This document shows positions 45,861 to 55,410 of a stretch of 64,000 bases of DNA, one piece after another. Source of the DNA: Lentinus brumalis (taxonomy: Eukaryota > Basidiomycota > Agaricomycetes > Polyporales > Polyporaceae); assembly GCA_001792895.1 (NCBI GenBank), contig MARA01000016.1, positions 186,001 to 250,000 on the forward strand, read 5' to 3'. How positions within the stretch are numbered: the first letter of the stretch is position 1; each line of letters begins with the position of its first letter. The notes beneath the pieces are model-generated. The model was not told the origin of the DNA. It saw only the letters and a program-made list of their open reading frames with translations, and ran no database searches. Made by a program: the position numbers and the translations under genes.

Positions 45861-47468
45861 TTACTGGGCGAGCGTTCTCAAACCCTCGTCGAACGCCTTG
45901 ACAAACTCCTCCGCAAACTCGTCATCCACCGCGCCCTCGCCCCAAGTGATCGAGATGCCCAACCCGCCCGCGCCGTTGCCAACGGGGTTCACCTTCACCG
46001 CCGCTCCGAGCGTCGCGTCCGCCTGCACGAAGAACATCTCCTCGATACGCCACTGAAGGTCGTCGCCTTCCTTGGTCGGTGGTTCGGGGAACGCGCCCAA
46101 GTTCGACAGCTCGAGTCCAGCACTGCGCGGTTCGCTCAGACGACCGACGATGAACTCCTTGTACTTGCCGGACAGAAACTTGAACATGCCGAGCTCACGT
46201 GGCGAACCGGGGAGTTTGCGCTTCAACGTCGCAGTGAGAGCGGCCGCCCTGTCCCACGGGAATGTCTCCACGCTGATTGTGGGGCCGGGCGCTGGACGGA
46301 AAAGGGCGTGGTAGGCGTGGTGCGCGGAGACATGGTTGCAGATCGCTGACGGCGGGGCTCCTGTGAAGCGTCGAATCGACATAGGAATGTACGTGTGGAT
46401 ATGCTTGTACTTCTTGTTCGCGGGCTGAGCGTAGATGAGCCGCGAGAGGATGATGAGGGCGAGGGTATGGATAGTCGATGTGAGGGTAGCTTTGTGATCC
46501 CGAGAAACCTTCCTGAGGTTCGAAGCTTGGCTAAGAGTGTACTCCAGGAGGCGGACCCTCGTGATCAGGGTGGGAGGCTGCTGAAGAGGATAGCCAGACC
46601 ATGCCTTTCCCTTCTTGCGATCGAGGAAAGGGAACGCGAACTGCACGACCTCGCGTGCGAGCTTGAACAACGGAACCGTCGTGTCTATCGCGTCTTCAAT
46701 GGCCGGGGTGAGCGTCGCATCCTGCAGCACCGAGGAGACCATGCCAGAGTGCTCAGACGGCGGGTCGTGGATGCTCCTCAGCGACGCGAGCAGGTTGTGG
46801 TGGAAGGCCAAGCCGCTCTGCCCATCGCCTACGGTGTGATCGTACGCAAAGACCACCGTCCCGTCACGAAACACCACGAGTCTCCACTGCGGCATGTCCT
46901 CTGAGAAGTCCAATGGCTGCGCGAAGAGCTCCTCCAGCAGCGTCGGCAAATCGGCCCTATCCTTGTCCACGAACGTGACAATTCTGTTCAAGTCTACGCG
47001 AGGCAGCGCAACCCACACTCCCGCGTCGGGAAACGCGGGTGCGAAACGTGCAGCTAGGATGACATTGTTGCGTATAGCATCTTCGAGGGCGGCGAAGACT
47101 GTGGGTTTGCTGAGCGGAGCGCCGGACGCATGTGTATATCGCGCACAGACGACGACATATGCGGTCAGGTCCAAACGGCTTCGGGCGTCGAAGAAATGTT
47201 CTAACCGTCCTGAGGGAGAGGGGTCAGTCAACGCTCGAAGTAGTAGAACTCAAGAAAAGGGGCAGATGACCGCAACAACCGTGCACAATGTCAAGGAAGC
47301 CTGTTCCCTTTCAAAGCCACGGTCCGAGTTATCGAAGCAGAGATGCGCGGCTTCCCAGGGGCCGAATCCGAGAGAAATAAGAAGTTGAATTGGCTCACCT
47401 CCTTTCCGCAGGACTCTCCGCGACGTCGATGCGCCCGCGTCCTCCAACGCTTTCTCCGTGTCCGTCAT
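45861..47468 (-). CDS. Alcohol acetyltransferase / condensation-fold acyltransferase-like protein (472 aa)
   Basis: Exon 1 is 47468-47399 and exon 2 is 47209-45861 (1419 nt, in frame, intron 189 nt). The N-terminus MTDTEKALEDAG... leads into RLEHFFDARSRLDLTAYVVV. A catalytic-type motif HTVGDGQSGLAFHHN (about residues 154-168) matches the HxxxD-G signature of the chloramphenicol-acetyltransferase/condensation fold used by fungal alcohol acetyltransferases. Asn-Ala-rich strands (ALEDAIRNNVILAARF) and the C-terminal channel motif (NPVGNGAGGLGISITWGEGA) also fit. Such enzymes transfer acyl groups from CoA to alcohols; the substrate here cannot be told. No polyketide, NRPS or P450 gene lies nearby, so a secondary-metabolite cluster is not indicated. 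Confidence 0.75.
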
Positions 47469-47817
47469 GCGTGGTGGCTGCTAGACCGTCTGGGATCTTC
47501 AAGTTGAAGCTCAAGAGAGACCGATGCTGCAACGGTGTCTTATACCCGAGGGACTCGACCCGTACCAGACTGTCGGTGTCCAGTTGGCATCAAATGCCCA
47601 CGACACGACTGCGGTCGACACGAACGCGTCGGCGCTGGTCTCGTAAACGAAGTCGCGACATATGCTCTGATTGTGACGACGTGTGCGTAGTTGGCTGTGA
47701 AGCTTGTCGAACACACGATTCTAACGGATTTCTAGGAGGAGGAAGGCAAGTTGGAGGCAAGTTGAAGCGGCAAGCCACGTATGCAGTCTCAGAGCGGGCG
47801 CTTGGAGCCTGAGCGCT
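47469..47817. other. Intergenic between the acetyltransferase gene and the MITE
   Basis: This is the probable promoter of the minus-strand acetyltransferase gene. ORFs present are short and unconvincing. Confidence 0.4.
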
Positions 47818-47825
47818 CACGACCC

Positions 47826-48328
47826 AGGACCCCTGAAAATGGTATATACGGCTCATAGGCCTGAATCCCCGAAAATGGGCCCGGAGGGCCCGAAAAGTTA
47901 CATCCAGATCCCCGAAAATCAAGCTTTCGGAGGTCGATCTCATAGCCCCGAAAAGCGCTCCGGAGCAGTGAGCTAACATCTGCCGGACCCCCGAAAAGCG
48001 GGTCGGTGGCCAACATAGGCATGCCGGACGCGTATACCAAGCTTGTGGATTGGATATCATTGATGCCCATTCACCCAATGCTTACCGTTAAGTCGGGATT
48101 ACTTAGTTGACACATTCCGGAGGATCGGGCGCACGGGGATGACCATAGGCGCCCGTGCCGCACCCGGGCGCCAAAATGAGCATATATCCGGTCCCTCCCC
48201 GAAAAATGGACTTTTTGGGGCAGGTCATAGGCCGATCCCCGAAAACTGGCCTGGAGAGCCACCCCCGAAAATGCCCAAATCTGGGTCCGGCCGGCATATG
48301 AGCCGTATATACCATATTCAGGGGTCCT
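47826..48328. mobile_element. hAT-like MITE, 503 bp, with 8-bp target duplication
   Basis: The element begins AGGACCCCTGAAAATGG and ends with its inverted copy CCATATTCAGGGGTCCT. The terminal inverted repeat is about 32 bp with one mismatch and includes GGTATATACGGCTCATA on the left. Immediately outside both ends is the same 8-mer, CACGACCC (47818-47825 and 48329-48336), the target-site duplication length of hAT transposons. The interior is non-coding and carries eight copies of a (C)CCCGAAAA motif on the plus strand (about 47867, 47888, 47910, 47946, 47990, 48197, 48237, 48263), reminiscent of hAT subterminal transposase-binding repeats. No transposase is encoded, so it would move only in trans. 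Confidence 0.85.
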
Positions 48329-48336
48329 CACGACCC

Positions 48337-49855
48337 CTGCACTGTGCACAACATACCCGACCTGCGCTGCGGCGGAGTGCAACCACTGCGCAATTGGCTT
48401 GACTTGCCTCAACTTCCGGGAGTTCCTTCAACGTGTTTCAGCGCAGACAGTCATCTGGGCGTCGCCAGACGGTCCTGACATTCCCTCGTAGAGGCGCAGC
48501 ATCGTCCGACGTCAGCTCTTCGGAAAGGAATCGTCGCAGTATCGCAGTAATGACGGAGGTGCTCACTTTGCAGCACCGGTTTCCCATCTCATATGATGGC
48601 AGGCGCGATGTAGCCTGATGTAAGCAAAGCTCCCGGTCCTCTAGTCTTCGTAGCGGACCATGATAGAAAGCCGCGATGACTCTCATACTTCGAAGATTAC
48701 GTCCGCTGCGTCTTGCCTTAGCCGTCTGGTAATTGGATGGCGAGTCTGATCCCTCGTCCATCACACGACAGCCCTGCACGGTCGCATTCGAGTCCTTTAA
48801 CCTTGCTCCTCATTGAAAGTCCTTCTGTATCAGGTCGGGACCAATCTGAGGCCCAGAGTGGTCAGCGTGAGGAGTACTCTCCCCACCACGCTCGGAATAT
48901 CTCAAATGTCAGCGACCTACCCTCATATATTCGCTTTACAATGTTCCCGCTGTCGATCTCTGTTGAGACGTGGCGTTCATCGCCCGCATGAAAGTGAATG
49001 CGTTGCGCGAAGTGGAAGTCACCGAAGTCCTGTCACATGGACTTGCCAGTGGTCGTGAGCATAGTTGGTCTACGAGACACTGTTTGACCAGCAGGTTCAC
49101 TACATGCAAACAGGAAAGCAGAACTTGAATGCGTCTGTTTCTGGGAGCTGCGCTAGTCTGCCTGCAATGCAAAGTTCTGAGCGAAAAACTCACGGAGTGA
49201 TCAAGGAATTTCGTAGCAGACCCAGGATGCATCTATAATGATCTGCTACCCGTCTTCTCATCTTCCGCAAACTCCGACCATTAGCGAAGTATGTATGCAG
49301 CGTTGGTAGTGGCATGGTCGTAGTGAAAGAACTTGAAGTAGACGAAGCGCCCGTCCTGCGGCGAACTTTGCACTTCAACCACCATCACGACTCACGACTC
49401 AGCTCACTAACCTGTGGCTACAAGACACAAAGTCTGAACTGCCTCGGGTTTGCGTACCAACTCACTGCATCGAAGATTGGTACGTGCTTGAGTCTGATAC
49501 GCATACTTCATGCCAGTGCTCATTCGGTACAGTATATCGACGCGCTAAGGTGCCTGCCGCCCCGACCTCTATAGACGAACTACATGCGACCCAGTGAATC
49601 CCATAGGATATTCTCCAGAAACATACCAGGGCCGCAACCTCGCCTCCAACCCCATGACACAGCGTCTAGTTCCCGCCGTCCTCGAGTCCGAAGCAGGTCT
49701 GAACATCGCAGTCCCCGAAGATGATGCGCTCCTGCCCCATCGGCGAAAATTCTGACCCGCCCCGGCCGTCGCTCGTCACCAGCCCGATGGCAGGTGTTAC
49801 GTCCTGACGGCGCGACGCACCTCGGTCCCCTACCCTGCCTCTCACGCATGCAGAC
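48337..49855. other. Gap of 1.5 kb; a possible DUF6533 relic on the minus strand
   Basis: No intact gene is seen. On the minus strand, LPTLHTYFANGRSLRKMRRR (about 49340-49260) and IQVLLSCLHVVNLLV (about 49145-49085) resemble, in the right order, the AYAL and ILFILNxLHL exons of DUF6533 genes, but frames are broken and spacing is off. This is a weak hint that the family once extended further right. Confidence 0.3.
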
Positions 49856-49863
49856 GTATATAA
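49856..49863 (+). promoter_or_regulatory. TATA box of the GH45 endoglucanase gene
   Basis: GTATATAAGG occurs here, 87-94 nt upstream of the ATG at 49950, followed by CT-rich sequence. This arrangement is typical of strongly regulated secreted-enzyme genes in fungi. Confidence 0.6.
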
Positions 49864-49949
49864 GGGCAGGGCACTCGCGTACCTCCTCTCTGCTGAGGAC
49901 CACTTTCAAGCCTCCTTCAAGCTTCAGCACCGAAACTTTGCACTCTGTT

Positions 49950-50772
49950 ATGGCGAACAAAGTCCTGCTTTTCCTGCAGTTCGTCGCGGTCGCGACCCTC
50001 GCAACCTGCGTCTCCGTCCCCGAGAGAGGTGCAACCGGGGGCTACGTCCAGAACCCTTCCGGCAGCGCGTCCTTCACACACTACTCCGGGTGCTCCCAGC
50101 CTGGTGAGTCTTACCACCCTTCCTCCCCCCCCCCTCTCCTGTTCACTCCCAAGTCTAACATCACCTCCAGCGTGCGGCATCGCCGGACACGGCTACACCG
50201 CAGCCATCAGCCAGCTCGCGTTCGGCTCCGGGCCAGGCCTGGGACCCGGCGACGCCTGCGGCCGCTGCTTCGCGCTCACGGGCAACAAGGACCCGTACTC
50301 GCCCTCCTACTCGGGCCCGTTCGGCCAGTCCATCGTCGTCAAGGTCACCGACCTCTGCCCCGTCGCGGGCAACCAGGAGTGGTGCGGCCAGACGCGCAGC
50401 AACCCCACCAACCAGCACGGCGCCCCCGTCCAGTGCGTCTCTATCCAGAGTATTCTGCTCTACCCGTCTGAGGACAGATCCTGACGAAATTGTCTGCGTA
50501 GCTTCGACATCTGCGAGGACACCGGCGGCTCGGGCGTGTTCTTCCCGTCGGGACACGGGGCGCTGACGGGCACGTTCACCGAGGTGTCGTGCAGCCAGTG
50601 GTCGGGCTCCGACGGCGGCGCGCTCTGGAACGGTGCATGCATCAAGGGCGAATCAGCGGGGAACTGGCCGTCAACCGGGTGCGGCAACCAAGGTCTGTCT
50701 GCGTTCTCTACTTGGGACCTGGGTAGGCTGAATGCTGACCCGACAATTGTATCTGCAGGTACTGCTCCCTGA
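49950..50772 (+). CDS. cel45A: Secreted endoglucanase, GH45 subfamily C (Cel45A-like, 206 aa)
   Basis: Exons 49950-50103, 50171-50432, 50502-50692 and 50759-50772 (621 nt) join in frame. A signal peptide (MANKVLLFLQFVAVATLATC) precedes the mature start near ATGGYVQNPSG. The body is a six-stranded double-psi beta barrel with paired cysteines: GDACGRCFALTG, VVKVTDLCP, HFDICEDTGG, TEVSCSQW, GACIKGES and TGCGNQGTAP. It corresponds closely to the Phanerochaete chrysosporium Cel45A catalytic module. The Asp in FDICED matches the general acid reported for that enzyme and the Asn in the SNPTNQHG segment its unusual partner. There is no carbohydrate-binding module. The enzyme should hydrolyse beta-1,4-glucan outside the cell. 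The last coding exon is only 14 nt, and its donor (GTCTGTCTG) is not consensus. The gene may instead be read as an expansin-related protein. Confidence 0.9.
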
Positions 50773-51074
50773 TGGAGGGATATATCTCGGGATGCAATGT
50801 ATTCTCGTCCGATATATGATCATTGCTTCTGTGCGCGCGCAGACTGCACATGCCCAGCTACGGGCTAAAGCTCGGAGGGCGGAATTGGCACTCACAAAAG
50901 TCACACAGCAGTCAACGATACTCTGCCTATCAGTACTGAACTGTAGTGAGCGAAAGCACCGATCACAACTCCCAGAAGCAAAGACGGGACAGGTCTCTAG
51001 TTTGGTTCGAACGTCTACAATACAACAGACAAAACTTCCACCGCTATAGATCAAGCATACATCCGCCCTACCAC

Positions 51075-52790
51075 TCAGAGCCCATTCTCCGCCAACACCT
51101 GCTCGACGCTCTTCACGAAGATATCCACAATCTTGTCGACCTCCTCCGCCGTGACGTTGTACGCCGGCGAGAGCATACAATGGCTCCCCTTCAGCCCATC
51201 CAAACTCGACCCGCCCGTAAAGCCCATGACGACCGCCCCGTTCTCCAGCGCCTTCGCCTGCACATCGAACCCAAACGTCTTGCCCTCATACCCCCTCGCC
51301 CGCGCCTGCTCGTTCTCAAAGTCGAACTCGACCGCCCACCACGCGCCGCCCCCGCGGATGTCCCACACGAACGGCGCCGCGCGCGCGTTCGGGCCGGTGA
51401 GGCGCGCCCGCAGCTGCGCCTCGATGCGCGGGCCCTGCACCGCGACGTTCTCGAGCAGCTTCTCCTCCGCGATGACCTTCTGCACGGCGAGCGCCGCGGC
51501 GCACGCGATGGGGTGCGCCTGGTACGTGTGCCCGTGCTTCCAGAACCCGGAGGCGTCTCGGAGCCCGTCGGCCACGCGCTTCGAGACGAGGACTGCGCCG
51601 ATCGAGGCGTACCTGGTGGCAGGTGCGGGGCCCGGGGTCAGAACGCGCAAGCATGTCGGGAGGGTCGGACTGTACTCACCCGCCGCCGAGGCCCTTCGCG
51701 ACTGCCTGCAGGTCCGGGGAGACGCCGTCTCCGAAGCTCTCCCATGCGTGGAGCGTGCCCATGCCTGTAGGAGCTCAGATCAGGGGGGGTGTGCATGCGA
51801 AGAGTGAGAGAGGGTACATACGGCCCATGCCGCTCATGACCTCATCGAGGATGAAGAGCGCGCCGTACTTGTCGCAGACGGACTTTACGGCCTTGAAGTA
51901 GCCCTTTGGCGCCGCGACGACACCGGTGGTCGCGCCAACGACGGTCTCAGCGACGACTGTGAGGAACACCAAGCCCGTTCAGCATATAGAGACGCATATA
52001 GTCACCGAAGAAGTTGTCAACGTACATCCGATGATGGTTTCCGGGCCCAGTTCGATGAACTTGTCCTCGAGCTCCTTGCGCAGCCGCTCCACGTACTGCT
52101 CCTCGGTCTCGTCCTTGCGCTGGAAGCGTGCAGCATATGCGGGGAGACGTGGTGGAACGTCTCGGTGTCGAGGAGCGGCGCATACGGCGCGCGACGCGTT
52201 GGGTGGTACGCGAGGCCCAGGGTCGCGAGTGTGTTGCCGTGGAAGGAGAGCTGCCGCGCGATGAAGCGACGGCGCTGCGGTTGCCCGGTCTCGTAGAAGT
52301 ACTGACGCGCCGTCTTGAGCACGCCCTCCATGGCCTCGGAACCTGCGATGCGTGGACTTTAGGGCGTGATGCTCGAGCAGAGCATTGAGACGCACGTACC
52401 ACCAGACACGAATCCGACCAGATCAAACGCGCCCTTGCTGGACGCGATCAGGTTGTGCGCAAGTTCCTCTGCAGGCTCGTTGGAGAGCTGCATGTTGTAC
52501 ACATCTACGCGATCCCTCCATCAGTACACTGCCCGTGGGCGATCGTGTATGCACGTACAGGAGACCTTGTCGACCTGATCCTTGATCGCCTGCTTCACCG
52601 CAGGGTGTCCGTTGCCAATGCACGAGACCGCTGCACCCCCGACCGCGTCGATGATCTGCGTTCCGTCCTCGAGCGTGATGTAGATGCCCTGCGCGGAAGA
52701 CGCGACGGGTGGGCGCCATGGCGTGCGGTGGAGGATGGCGGTCGCCCGCGCGCCGTACTTCGCGACGCCGTTCGTGGTCAGAGAGGACAT
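51075..52790 (-). CDS. Class-III PLP-dependent aminotransferase, with one apparent frameshift
   Basis: The start at 52790 reads [20 protein letters not shown]. The early exons end at 52559, resume at 52504 and end at 52400, then resume at 52342. Recognisable blocks are [65 protein letters not shown] (cofactor-contacting Asp), [12 protein letters not shown] (Schiff-base Lys), [15 protein letters not shown] and a C-terminal [13 protein letters not shown]; the stop is at 51075. This is a fold-type-I omega/ornithine-like aminotransferase, one of the broad class including fungal aminotransferases of unknown substrate. The HHVSP and AYAARF segments are in different frames at the four-G run 52141-52144, as if one base were missing there. 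The same homopolymer could be an assembly error. All catalytic motifs lie outside the break. Confidence 0.85.
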
Positions 52791-53647
52791 GGTCGGAGAT
52801 GGGTGGTGGTATCTGGTAGACCGTAGTAGAGTTGGGAGCTGGACGATTGCGAGTCAGAGCCGTCGATCAGGGCCACGCGAGCTGGACGGAACGCTGAGGA
52901 GTGCCGTCAGTACTTTGACTTAGGTCCGCGGGCACAAGATGACCGGGGATGTCAGGGGCATGTCCCCAACGGCGGAGGTGGACGAGAAGGTACTGCACGC
53001 GAGTGACTCATGACGCACAACGTGCAGGCAAAGACGCAAGTCTCGCAGCACGCGTCTGTGCAAGACCTCCCCTATGACATCCAAGACTTCGCTCACAATC
53101 GTAACAACCGCACGTAAGCGTCGTGGAGGAAGGAGGAGGAGGAAGGGAAGAAGCGTTGAGTGACTCACCTCTCTTCCACCTTGGCTCTCATGCATATATG
53201 CGCCTCCTGAGTCCTGCGGTTCTTCCTCCCAATCACGCTATATGTCGTCTAGGCCGACTTTCGGCGCAACACGAACACGATGGAAGAACACGAGGTCATC
53301 ACATACGAATGGTGATTGTGGGTGCGATCACGGTGCGATAGCTGTAGCTGGTGCGGACTGAGTTCGAAGACGCGCTCGGGCTGCCTCGCATGGGCCGCGT
53401 TTCTCTCTCTTCACCCTTCTCCGCCTGGTCTTGACTCTCTTGCACTTCGACCTCCTCACACGTCGATCTGTCATACTATTGCGTTTTACAGCTGCGCAGA
53501 GACCTCGGAGGACGACGTGTGAGCGCGATTGACGCACTGAGAACTCCAGAGTATGACGTCGGCGTCGTAGGCACGTAAGTCCGAAGTGTGAACTTCCTAC
53601 ATACATACCTATTACCCACCCGTCGTTCCTCGCAAACACTCACCACC
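52791..53647. other. Divergent promoter region between the aminotransferase and HAD genes
   Basis: The two genes point away from each other across about 860 bp. Short ORFs here (for example 53123-53341 plus and 53328-53639 minus) have no motif. Confidence 0.5.
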
Positions 53648-54612
53648 ATGTCCACAACCACCGATGAGCTCTCGTTCGCCAAGTACAAGGCCCTCGTCTT
53701 CGATTGCTACGGCACCCTCATAGTACGTCCACAGTACGTCCGACGCCAGTCTCAAACTCACGCACCGATCATCGTCCTTCTATCGCGCCGCGATCTGTGC
53801 AAATCCAGGACTGGGAGACGGGCATCTACACCGGCCTGCGTCCGCTCTTCGAGGCCACGGGCAAGCCGTCGGACAGACGGGCCGTCATCCAAGCCTTCCT
53901 CGCCGTCGAGCGCGACCTCCAGGCGCAGCACCCCACCATGCTCTACTCGGACCTCCTCGCCAAGGTCTACACCACCCTCGAGGCGCGCCTCCAGAACAAG
54001 CCGACGCCCCCGGACGCACTGCGCGACGACGGCTCGGCCGGGACCAGCGTCCTGTCCTCCGCGCACACCAGCAGCGGCACGGAGGAGATGCTCCCAGCGC
54101 CCATCGGGACGTCCGCAGCGACGCTCGACGATCGCGAGCCCCCGAGCCCCGCGCAGGCATTCGCGCAGAGCGTCGGGACGTGGCCCCCCTTCCCCGACTC
54201 GCCCGCCGCGCTCAACGCGCTCTCGCGCCGCTTCAAGCTCGTCATCCTCTCAAACGTCGACCGCGTCCTGATCGCCCGGACGCGCGCGCTCCTCGAGGGC
54301 CCCGGCGGGTTCGCCTTCGACGCGGTGTACACGGCGCAGGACGCGGGCGCGTACAAGCCCGCCCCGGAGATGCTCACGTATGCGCTCGAGCACCTCAGGG
54401 ACGAGTTCGGGATCGCGCAGGACGAGGTGCTCATGACGGCGCAGAGCATGACGCACGATATCGTCCCTGCGCGCGGACGGGGCATCGCGACGGCGTGGAT
54501 AGACAGGCCCAACGCTATTTGTCGGCCGGCGGATGTGAAGGGCGACGAGGCGCTGTTCGTGTTCCCTACGCTCGGCGACATGGCGGACGCGGTCGAGAAG
54601 GCAAGTGCATGA
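53648..54612 (+). CDS. HAD-superfamily hydrolase, haloacid-dehalogenase type II-like (292 aa)
   Basis: Exon 1 is 53648-53722 and exon 2 is 53809-54612 (879 nt, in frame). HAD motif I is FDCYGTLI with the nucleophile Asp (about residue 22). A helical cap follows. Motif II is LVILSNVDR, motif III is GAYKPAPEML with its Lys, and motif IV includes TAQSMTHDIVPARGRG. This is the layout of L-2-haloacid dehalogenases and related phosphatases. An Ala/Pro/Ser-rich insertion of roughly 60 residues (about 115-170, LQNKPTPPDALRDDGS...) lies inside the cap and is longer than in bacterial members. The substrate is unknown. It is divergent from the aminotransferase gene. Confidence 0.85.
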
Positions 54613-54905
54613 TGGTACGACCAGGAGGATGTCCGCAAAGATATGTGTATGGTAGAGCAGTTTTACGAGACCGGACGTAAGGCGAAACGATCAGACGATC
54701 GGCGGGTCCTACGTCCGTTGATATTCTCCCAGCGTGCAGGAGTACATACTGAAGATGTATGTCCTCGACGAGCAAAGGCGATCGCCAGCAAGCGCGCTCG
54801 AGTCTGCGTGAGTACATGCGCATTGCCATCAGTCCCGCCTGCACACGTCGCGCGCGTCCATCAACCCGCCCTAAAGCGACCTGGTCCGTGCGCACCCGCC
54901 CGCAG

Positions 54906-54913
54906 TATATAAG
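54906..54913 (+). promoter_or_regulatory. Orphan TATA-box-like element
   Basis: TATATAAG is preceded by GC-rich sequence and followed by CT-rich sequence, very like the endoglucanase promoter, but no recognisable gene follows. It may drive a non-coding transcript or be chance. Confidence 0.25.
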
Positions 54914-55133
54914 CTCCTCCCAGACACTGCAGCAACTCATACTTACCTTGATGGCACGAACCCCTTCACGTACCAGGGTCCGTGGGCCGTGGGGGCCTCT
55001 CATAGCACGGCGACCATGTCCTCAGGGGCCCTCGCGGTTTGTACAGGCTTCGGCTTGTGCACCGTCTCAATATTTCCCTGTCCTGCTTCGGCCCTCGGGC
55101 TGGGCAGGCCACCCTTTTTTGCTTCTGTGTGGT

Positions 55134-55149
55134 CCTAACCCTAACCCTA
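55134..55149 (+). repeat. Short interstitial telomere-like repeat
   Basis: CCTAACCCTAACCCTA is two and a half units of the TTAGGG-type telomere repeat used by most filamentous fungi. It is isolated inside the chromosome window. Confidence 0.6.
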
Positions 55150-55410
55150 TGGAAGTGTAAGCGGCTTAGAAATTAAATGAATACGATTGTCGCCGCACAT
55201 AGGGCTGTTGACTCGGTCTCCAGAACTCCAGTGCTCATTGTCAACGCCGTAGCGCAATCTGAGAGCATAAGTATATTCAGGAGAAGCAAGATTAGTGTCC
55301 GGACATAACGAAAGGAAGATGCGATCTACTAGACATGATGATACAGCAGGGTGATGGCGATGATACAAGGGAACGCAAACGACGATGCGACGAACAGACT
55401 CGATAATCCT

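Larger units (their letters stand above)
54613..55410. other. Intergenic; orphan TATA element and telomere-like repeat inside
   Basis: No gene is convincing. A 67-codon plus ORF beginning near 54951 follows a TATA element but has no motif and is Pro/Arg-rich. Confidence 0.4.

Noticed and set aside
45861..50772. Secondary-metabolite gene cluster around the acetyltransferase-like gene.
   Set aside because: No polyketide synthase, NRPS, terpene synthase, P450 or transporter gene is present. The neighbours are a MITE, an endoglucanase and primary-metabolism enzymes.
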